Assembly (NCBI RefSeq): GCF_023078275.1
Contig: NC_062971.1
Coordinates: 496,001-560,000, forward strand
Reading direction: 5' to 3'
Source of the DNA: Leguminivora glycinivorella
Taxonomy: Eukaryota > Arthropoda > Insecta > Lepidoptera > Tortricidae
Length of the DNA: 64,000 bases
Shown: piece after piece, positions 56,938 through 64,000 of the stretch
Layout of the letters: every line of letters begins with the position of its first letter
How positions within the stretch are numbered: position 1 is the first letter of the stretch
Translations under genes and position numbers: made by a program
The notes under the pieces: generated by a model
Databases searched by the model: none
Seen by the model: only the letters and a program-made list of their open reading frames with translations
Told to the model about the DNA's origin: nothing

Positions 56938-58424
56938 GTGACCATCACCCATGTCATGTCACATGCACCATAATATATAAGCATATCAAGATTGAATCGT
57001 TATTCTTAAGAAGCAAACAGATATTACTTTATTTACTAATAGTCTGAAACATGTCTTAATGATATTTATTCACACCATAGATGTAATTTTTCGATTTCCC
57101 ATCGAATTATCACTCATGATCACCATGGTAAAATGCGAAGAATTTTGTTTTATACGTTACTTTGATTAAATAATTCTGCCATCACTGGCCATTATAAAAT
57201 AGTATTCATAAATGTGGTAGCATACCGTCAACAATCAAAATGAGATCAATCAGTCCAATTCGTGAAATAAAACGTTGAAAAACAACACATTACAATTCGT
57301 TGAGTTTTAAAACTTTAAAACGCTAAACATTTTTATAACGAGTTATCATAAAATATCTGAAGATGATTAGAGATACAACTTACTCTCCATTATTCATACC
57401 AGGGATTGGCAACCTTATTATCAAAGTTGTTTATTTAAATTCAGTACTTAACAGAATTAAACTACCCACAATTGCACAACTTCAATTTTAACGGTTAATA
57501 TAATATGTTAAATTCACTATTAAATATGTATTTGCAAATGAACAGGAATCGTTTTTGTTCAAAATCGTACTTAAAGCATTAAATATCAAAATTAAGAACT
57601 GCATTATAATTCTCAGTTTGAATTGAGATCAACTTTTCATAAGTATACATAATTTTTACCAATCTTGTGTTACCGGACACGAGGGATTAAATTATTGAAG
57701 TACTTTATGAGAACATATTTTACACAGCGTATTTCATTCAGCATGAATGTTTAATTGTTTATCTGATCTGTATAACTTGATAAGCTCGAATATGTATAAT
57801 TATATTATAATAACAGAATACAACAGCAGGACAATTGCCTCGTTGGAATAAATTACACCACTTTTCGGAAACAACATAAAATGGCTTGTGTTTAACAACT
57901 CGAGGCATCGTTAAATAAAGCAGTCGTTTAATCAGAACTTTATTTCTATTGATAAGATACAAATTTACTTTACTCATAATTCCACGATTTCCTTATGCCA
58001 ATTAATTTATGAAATTTTACTGTCACAAACTGAATGACGTATCATATGACGGCGCTTATTGTGTATCCAGAATATACTAGTCATATAGTTATCAGATTTA
58101 TGTGTTTCAATAACTAATGGGCAATGTAATGTTACACACCTTTTGTAAAAAGATTTTTAGGTACAAAAGTAAGTCATCTTTTAAATAAAACAATAATGAG
58201 AGTTCATCAATTTATACTGCCATGAGGGTAGATTATCAAACCAGTTTCAGAACATGAAGTTTAATTTTAAGAAATAAATATAATACATGTCTCACTTACC
58301 AAAGCAATTTAAATGCACGTTTCGTTAAATAAATCCGTTACATTATTTTGACTAAAAAAAAAACCTTACACTTGTGTGGCGTGGCAAAAATCTTATCGAT
58401 TTTTGTTTCGTCCAACTTCTGAAC
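56938..58424. other. No gene or recognised repeat
   Basis: Very AT-rich, inside the proposed LTR element remnant. Confidence 0.35.
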
Positions 58425-58612
58425 TGTTGGGGATATTACCAGGTTGATGATGAAAACTATTACTTGTACCATCACATTTACTTTATTCACTTATAACAAA
58501 CATATTAACAACCAATTTACAATAAATAATTCAAGACTTCTTCACTACTACTCGTCTGTACTCGAACTGCCCCCCGTCACTGCTTGTCCGCCATTTTTAT
58601 AACATTCCAACA
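58425..58612 (-). repeat. LTR-like terminal repeat (copia-like ends)
   Basis: On the minus strand it begins TGTTGGAATGTTATAAAAAT (TG start with a TATA-like box 10 bp in), contains gtgaataaagtaaatg as a possible poly(A) signal, and ends tatccccaaca. The TGTTGG...CCAACA ends resemble insect copia LTRs. Confidence 0.5.
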
Positions 58613-58862
58613 TGGCGGAAACCCAGTGACTACTATTAGTCAATTGATATCCTTTAATACTTTCATCATAAATGACAGTAAGATAAATCAAAATAAGGCA
58701 TTAATAAATAATTACTCTAACAGTATTTTACATGAGGTATTTTGGAGATATATATGTGTTGTCTTGCTAAAAATCGCCGTATTTATACACACTTATATAA
58801 ACAAAAATAAAGAAATAAATATTGGGGGACACCTTGAAACTACAAATTAAAATATTTTCTAT

Positions 58863-59284
58863 TTCATCTCACGTTACGAGTACCTTGGTCCATTCACATA
58901 TCCGTAATATTTAATCTGCATCCCAGTCTAATATCAGACTATTTCTTGGCTGAGGCAGTTGATACAAGGTGTTAAAATCCCATACGACGGATTACTAAAA
59001 CCGTACGTTATGCTATCAACATATCTCCTCGACTCTCAGCCTTCTACGGCATAACGTTGTTCAAAACAAGTTAGCAAATACACCTGAAGCTTTCAGGCTG
59101 GCTCCATTACGGCTGTAGAGGGTCTCGCTTAAGCCACGGACTTAAGGCGTATCAATTTAACGATACGACCCGCCAGGTTAACGCACACCTGGGCCTGGCA
59201 TAGACTTAGGAATAGGCAGAGGAGACAATGTAGGTTTAATTGTTATTCGTCAAATATGTCATTTCTGAAAGTTTATTTACTACT
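58863..59284. other. Moderately GC-rich non-coding stretch, unassigned
   Basis: Includes catacgacggattactaaaa, ctcagccttctacggcataa and cctgggcctggcatagactt. Composition differs from its AT-rich surroundings, but no frame, repeat or RNA fold is convincing. Confidence 0.3.
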
Positions 59285-59435
59285 CCCTTTTTTATGCTAC
59301 GTCGGTGGCAAACAAGCATACGGTCCGCCGGATGGAAAGCGGTCACCGTAACCTATGGACGCCTGCAAGTCAATCAGTGTCATATATGCGCGTTGCCAAC
59401 CCGTTAGAAACTTGTGCACTACTTTTTCCACAAAC
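59285..59435 (+). repeat. Repeat family 'F', copy 4
   Basis: cgtcggtggcaaacaagcat, then gcggtcaccgtaacc, gacgcctgcaagtc and gaaacttgtgcacta; the best-preserved copy. Confidence 0.7.
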
Positions 59436-60054
59436 TTTTAAGTATGTCATCGATATAGTTATAATACTTACACCTAACTGGGAATATTTCAAGGGATTCG
59501 TATAATAATTGTTTTAATAACTTAAACTAGAAGGCATCGTTGTGGGTTTTCAGACAGACGTACTTACATAAAAAAGATCTACGATTTTTGAGCCACTTTC
59601 TTAACTGTTATTGTATGAAATGCTTCTTCTTTTAAAAATGTCCCTGCTTTCGAAGTTTCCTTTATTCACTTTACCTTCACATGGTCTCACAACATTAATG
59701 CAGTTGTAGGTATAAAAGAGACCTCTTCTACGATCCTCTAGATTCTAGAACGAAATAATCTGTGTAAGATGTCAGTATAAAAGTAAGTGAATCTCGGCTA
59801 TAAATCTCTCGGGACGGATGCCGCTAATTGTGAAGTATCGTCTCAGAGTTTCCATTTATAATATTGCCATTTTACATTATTGTTAGATTTATTTTAGACT
59901 GGTCTGATGACTCATTAGGCACTGTATGATGGTGCTCTCTCTTTTATTTATACAAGAGCGACTATCTTTTGTTGGTTTTCATCTCAACTATTCGCTTTTA
60001 TTGAGACCAGTGCCATAGCTAAGAGTTGATTGATTTGATACCTACAAGAAATAA

Positions 60055-60208
60055 CCTAATCACAAAATTAAAATTTTGAAAAAACCCCCGACCGACATAA
60101 TGGACCGATTTTCATGAAACATGGCTAAGAACACTCCCGACTATCTCAGCTTTCAGACAAAAAAAAACTAAAAGTAAATCGGTTCATCCGTTTGGGAGCT
60201 ACGATGCC

Positions 60209-60247
<39 letters not shown>

Positions 60248-60292
60248 AACACGTCAAACTTATAACACCCCGTCGTTTTTGCGTCAGGGGTT
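60055..60292 (-). repeat. Retroelement 'T', copy 4
   Basis: A full-length minus-strand copy with a (CAGA)n-rich centre at about 60212-60250. Confidence 0.75.
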
Positions 60293-60871
60293 AAAAAATT
60301 AGGCAACGCTTGCTCGACTTGTGACAACCGGCGCCACTCCATCGCGCACGTTACCAATAAGTCAATAACTAATTAAATCATTAATATCTATTATTTCATA
60401 ATGATCAATGTCAGACCGAATTTTTGAGTCGGCCAAAACTAAAACAAATTTCAAATTTTCAGGTAGGTACAAAAATAGCAACTGTCGTAGGTACACTAAT
60501 TTACGACCTTTTTAAAACGACTCCTAATTTAATCGTCCGCCTCAAATTCCCCCGAATTGTATAAAACAAACACTCGATAAAAACGGAAACAAATACCCAC
60601 CATACATCTTTTCGACAGCCGATCCGTTTGATAGATCCCATGGACTCCGTATGGGTACATATCCCCATATCCGTCTTCGTTATAAAGGGGGTAACATATG
60701 AACCTATTTGTTGGAAGGGCTGCGTTTTTTGGCGCGAGTGAAACGGTTGATACATTCGCACGTTAGTTGGGGGTTATGACGGCTATATTTTATCCTAGGT
60801 TTCATTTTTGCAAAAGCACCAGTTTAGCTTTAAATAAAAGTAAAGTTTTACGCGTTTAAAACAGCACGGGT

Positions 60872-60957
60872 AGCGATAGACGATTAAATATCAGGCCGTC
60901 CCTATTGCACTATTAGTAAGTGCAATAGGGACGGCCAGATGTTTTATCATTTATCGC
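60872..60957. mobile_element. 86-bp foldback MITE
   Basis: ggccgtccctattgcact and agtgcaatagggacggcc are perfect inverse complements around ~6 bp; outer bases gcgata / tatcgc continue the arms. Confidence 0.85.
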
Positions 60958-61100
60958 GCGACCATAATTGCCTGGCAGGAATAGTATTCAAATGCTTCCA
61001 ACTAACCCCATAATCAAATTACTCATCTTCTAATGTAATATAATAAATGCAATATATTGATTTAAACTAACACGATTTTCACTCATATTAAATTAATAAA

Positions 61101-61244
61101 TTAAAACGGGACCTAATCGCGTATAACTTACGTTTATATTTTACCCGACGTTTCGGACGTGACATTACGTCCGTGGACACGGGTGAGTCTACCCGTAAGT
61201 TGTACGCGTAACGTAAGTTGTACGCGATTAAGTCCCGTTTTAAT
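61101..61244. mobile_element. 144-bp MITE, complete copy of the 8170-8250 family
   Basis: The ends ttaaaacgggacctaatcgc and gcgattaagtcccgtttta are inverted. The core has cccgacgtttcggacgtgac and a tandem (gtaagttgtacgcg) at 61196-61230. Confidence 0.8.
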
Positions 61245-61499
61245 GATTATTACTTTATAAACGATATGATATGCAATAAATTTAAAGAGATTTAACATAG
61301 AAATACCCCACAAAATGAGGACAGTACCCCTCGTATTCAGTCAATGTATTCAATATAGATGCGGTCAATTAGCCAAAAATATCTACAATCTTAACGTATA
61401 AGCAATAAAGTCACTTGTAACATATTTTTGGCACTTTTCGCACCTTGACTGTACATTACGACTAGCATCTTTTATAATACTATCACAACTAGACCTTGT

Positions 61500-61830
61500 T
61501 TAAAGTTGGTCATCTTACGCCCTGGCTTGCGCGGCCGTCGCGTCGTATCGCATCGCCTATCATCGATAGTTCTCCACGTTACCCACCTAACGGCCCAGCC
61601 ACGACATTGATCTAAGCGCGACATCGGTGAGCGGCAGCCATACGTACGAATGAAAAGTCCCATCGCTGTGTCTCGCTCCAATACATGGCCGCCTCTCACC
61701 GCTGTCGCGCTTAGACCAATGTCGTGGCTGAGCCATGAGACACTTCCACAGTAGAGATCCAAGGCTCGATTTTGTCGCGCCGCGTCGCGTCGCATCGCCT
61801 TCACGCAACCGTCATCCACGCAAACCACGG
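61500..61830. mobile_element. CG-rich foldback element
   Basis: Inner arms 61590-61640 (cccagccacgacattgatct, aagcgcgac) and 61686-61735 are inverse complements with a few mismatches. Outside them, related cgtcgcgtcg.atcgcatcgcc words occur at about 61537 and 61783 in direct orientation. The overlapping open frames on the minus strand follow from the composition. Confidence 0.65.
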
Positions 61831-61963
61831 CGTTATTCAATTGCACCCAATATGACCACTACAAAACTGGCAGGGTCGCCATAAAGTGTATTGGGGTTAT
61901 AATGGTAACTCCATAGTCGAGGAAATACTGATTCTTTATATACTGTTACAACAAAGAAAGTAT

Positions 61964-62065
61964 CAGCTGTGGTAACATGTGGGTGGTGCACCATACGAGA
62001 TGAGTCATATCAGCTGTGCTGTGGACGATCAGCTGTGTGTCAATCATCTGTTTACCAATCATCTG
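61964..62065 (+). promoter_or_regulatory. Cluster of five E-boxes
   Basis: CAGCTG at 61964, 62011 and 62030 and CATCTG at 62045 and 62060, the last two inside a repeated caatcatctgt word. E-boxes are bHLH sites, and CAGCTG is typical of myogenic factors, which would suit a dystrophin intron. Function is inference. Confidence 0.35.
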
Positions 62066-62129
62066 TGTATGATGTCGTACTACACTACAATTGCACGAAT
62101 TGTTTAAACCAACCCTTTATACCTTGTTA

Positions 62130-62390
62130 ATCTTACCACGGATTAAACAAACGACGCAGAGACACGCGGACAAATTGCGCAAGGACACACACAATAGGGC
62201 TGTCACGAGGCATTCGGCATTCCCCAAATATTTGCTGTTTTAAACCTTCCTTTTGTCCGGGACGGTGATTTATATTACTTGTTATGTCACTACATGGTTT
62301 ACTGCCCGTTGGGTGAAACGCAGCGTTTTTATTGGCGTTTTCTTGGTCTAGCAAAACTAGTAAAACTAGCAGAAACAATCGTTGTTTAGA
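62130..62390. other. Unassigned GC-moderate stretch
   Basis: A minus-strand frame (62378-62133) begins with a hydrophobic run and continues hydrophilic (ENANKNAAFHPTGSKPC). It is unrecognised, and the hydrophobic start stems from a small tandem of aactagtaaaactagca. Confidence 0.25.
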
Positions 62391-63540
62391 ATTATAACTA
62401 GAACTTATGACTGATCACTCACCATTGTGCAATTATTTTAATTAATAAATGACATTGCAACATTTGCAACCAGTCAAATAAAACAATAATTATTTTTTAT
62501 GAAACTCTTATAAAGTAATTTGAAAGCGGAATAATTTTAAAAGTGCTAAAATCTACTCAATTAGAAGCGTGTGTCTAAAATCTTAGTATTAAAGTTTTCG
62601 TAGAAACCATAAAAATCTGTTTAACTAGGTAATTAATTTTTTATTGAATATTTTTTATTTGTTTTTTTTCAAGTAAGACTCACAATAGTCCACCTTGTCG
62701 TTTTTTCTTTCATGTATGATAATATCTATTTCAATTTATAAGAAATTTGCTTGGAAATCGTTATACCTATACGCTTATGAAGCTAATAAAATTCGCCACG
62801 ATCAAATTATTTCCTTTTAGATGCTACCGAAAGTGTGTGTGAACATACTCTGATGTCAAAATAACCGCAATGTTTTAAACGCTCGTTTTCCCCTCGCAGT
62901 CAGTCTCTGCTGTCGGCCAAAACGAATAGCGCACTTATGGCGCAAACAAAATGCCGACAACTATTATTGTGGACTGAGTTATTCCGGCTTTTTACAAGTT
63001 TCGGGAGCAGATGAATTGAAATTTCTCATGAATGGAAATGTCATGGTCGTGACGTGCCTGTGAGGTTGCGGGTAAAGGCGGTAGTTTTACGGAATATTTT
63101 TCTTAAATTGTGCGGGATAAGTTTGTTTACAGACTTATACTTTGGAAGCCACTGCTTTAAAGTCATTCTTTCATTTGTTCTGAAGAACAGAACATTACTT
63201 CAAATTTTCTTTGGCTTGTTTTTGGTGTAGGTTTATACTATTCGAGGCTTCTCCTTTTCTACATTTCTTCTAAAAATTTTCTTCTGTGGGACAAGAGCTC
63301 AGAATATTAGGGTTGGAGTGGGAGCTGCCCAAGACCGGAATCAATGGGGTAATATGATGCAAGCTCTACACCCCAACAGAGAGTAACAGGATTTAAAGAA
63401 GAACAAGATTATTTCCCTTTATTTCGTCATGTCTGTTATACAGAGATACTTGGTACAAACGGACCAAATGTTGTTCAAATCTAAGTAAAAAAATTGTAAT
63501 ATCCAGCAACAAAATGAATCTACTTATTTCAATTGACATC
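62391..63540. other. Intron sequence near the Dys exon, no repeat recognised
   Basis: AT-rich, with a GC-richer patch at about 62880-63110 (cccctcgcagtcagtctctg) that lacks a coding frame. Confidence 0.4.
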
Positions 63541-63640
63541 ATAATGAAAATGAAAATGAAAATGAAATGAAAATGAAATATTTATTTTTCAAGTAGGCAT
63601 ATTACAATGCGCATATGAACGTCATACTCAAATCTATTTT
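63541..63640 (-). repeat. (AAATG)n tract and LINE 3' end beside the splice acceptor
   Basis: About six aaatg/gaaaat units, then tatttatttttcaagtaggc and atgaacgtcatac. On the minus strand this resembles a LINE 3' UTR with its simple tail. It ends only about 16 bp before the exon's acceptor. Confidence 0.55.
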
Positions 63641-63656
63641 TTTTTTTTGCCCCCAG

Positions 63657-63829
63657 GACCTCCAGTCGGAGATCGAGACCCACCGCGATGTGTACGCGTC
63701 GCTCACCGGCACCGGACGACGGCTGCTGGGCTCCCTATCCTCACAAGAAGATGCTGTCATGCTGCAGAGGAGGCTGGATGAGATGAACCAGCGATGGCAC
63801 CATCTCAAGGCCAAGAGCATGGCTATCAG
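63657..63829 (+). CDS. Dys: Dystrophin exon (end of a rod-domain spectrin repeat)
   Basis: A 173-bp internal exon of dystrophin, the actin-to-membrane linker of muscle and neurons. A T-run and cccccag precede it (acceptor 63655-63656), and ATCAG/gttagt follows (donor 63830). It starts in phase 0 and ends after two bases of a codon. The 58 residues read DLQSEIETHRDVYASLTG, then RRLLGSLSSQEDAVMLQRRL, DEMNQRW and HHLKAKSMAIR. They match the helix B-C pattern of spectrin repeats, with the invariant W in MNQRW. They closely resemble human dystrophin around repeat 22, just before the WW/EF/ZZ region. Only this exon of the gene is certain; flanking exons lie outside the window or, possibly, at 36351-36636. 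Confidence 0.92.
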
Positions 63830-63856
63830 GTTAGTACCTTACAGGATTAGAATACT

Positions 63857-63968
63857 AGTTGGCTCCTTATCCTCGCAGGAGGATGCCGTCATAGGTACTG
63901 CAGAGGAGACAGCATGAGGCACCATCTCAAGGCTAAGAGCATGGCTATCAGGTTAATAACTTCAGAAT
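63857..63968 (+). pseudogene. Decayed partial tandem copy of the Dys exon and its donor
   Basis: The sequence tggctccttatcctcgcagg through aagagcatggctatcaggtt repeats 63728-63838, about 130 bp downstream. It lacks about 15 bp around the DEMNQ codons, which breaks the frame, and ATG is replaced by ATAGGTACTG. Several differences are third-position (TCA/TCG, CAA/CAG, GAA/GAG, GCT/GCC). The donor-like gtta is kept, but there is no acceptor directly before it. Probably a non-functional exon duplication. Confidence 0.8.
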
Positions 63969-64000
63969 CCGTAGGTAATGGATATTAAGCCTCCCTTACA

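Larger units (their letters stand above)
54598..58612 (-). mobile_element. Probable remnant of a copia-like LTR retrotransposon
   Basis: A 188-bp block at 58425-58612 has LTR features on the minus strand. A diverged, deleted match at 54598-54652 could be the other LTR. The ~3.8-kb interior has no gag or pol that I recognise. It includes a GC-rich part (54940-55300) and four minisatellites. The LTR identity is inference from structure. Confidence 0.45.
36637..63656 (+). other. Putative 27-kb Dys intron
   Basis: If the candidate exon above splices to the Dys exon, everything between gtgagt at 36637 and the cag at 63654-63656 is one intron. It holds the repeats listed below and no other exon that I recognise. 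Confidence 0.45.

Noticed and set aside
57759..57977. 72-codon minus-strand frame inside the proposed LTR element
   Set aside because: No gag or pol similarity; AT-driven composition.
61472..61846. 124- and 73-codon Arg-rich minus-strand frames
   Set aside because: They arise from a CG-rich foldback element with long inverted arms.

Overview
This is a 64 kb stretch of AT-rich, intron-like eukaryotic DNA from a moth or butterfly genome. I infer Lepidoptera from the repeats: six copies of a Helitron-like element starting TCCATACTAATATTATAAAT and ending in a GC hairpin plus CTAG, tRNA-headed SINEs, RTE, jockey-like and R2-type LINE pieces, and many foldback MITEs of kinds familiar from lepidopteran introns. 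Nothing bacterial is present, and most open frames are short accidents or transposon debris.

The one certain host gene is dystrophin (Dys, + strand). A 173-bp exon at 63657-63829 encodes the end of a rod spectrin repeat, with a clear splice acceptor and donor. A decayed partial tandem copy of that exon, including its donor, lies just downstream at about 63857-63968. Most or all of the window upstream is therefore probably Dys intron.

The most interesting object inside it is a GC-rich, strongly coding-like block at 36351-36636 on the same strand. It has a good-context ATG, 38 codons in one frame, 57 codons in the next frame, and then a consensus donor (AAG then gtgagt) in phase 0, which matches the phase-0 start of the Dys exon. 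The join would give one continuous charged helix. I read it as a candidate alternative first exon of a short dystrophin isoform, analogous to vertebrate Dp140/Dp116 and fly Dp186/Dp205, carrying a net one-base frameshift at about 36465. The 4 kb before it hold no repeat I recognise, unlike the rest of the window, which fits a promoter region.

Layout. 0-10 kb: dense dispersed repeats, including a retroelement with a 23-bp target-site duplication, a SINE with a 12-bp duplication, a 232-bp element nested in an older LINE tail, and a jockey-like LINE end. 11.3-12.4 kb: a TTAA-flanked piggyBac-like non-autonomous element. 19-21.8 kb: an R2/R4-type LINE (RT plus restriction-like endonuclease) joined directly to a 5'-truncated RTE LINE. 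24.7-25.2 kb: a decayed three-unit tandem array. 25.4-26.7 kb: a complete-looking DD37E mariner-family transposon with an intact transposase, the only intact mobile-element gene here. 32.4-36.3 kb: repeat-poor block. 37-50 kb: MITEs, Helitron copies, a tandemly duplicated MITE. 51.1-52.2 kb: a hAT-like element with an 8-bp target-site duplication. 54.6-58.6 kb: probable remains of a copia-like LTR element on the minus strand, whose body holds four unrelated minisatellites. 59-63.6 kb: foldback elements, an E-box cluster, a LINE tail beside the splice acceptor, then the Dys exon.

All assignments come from reading the sequence and remembered family features; no database was searched.
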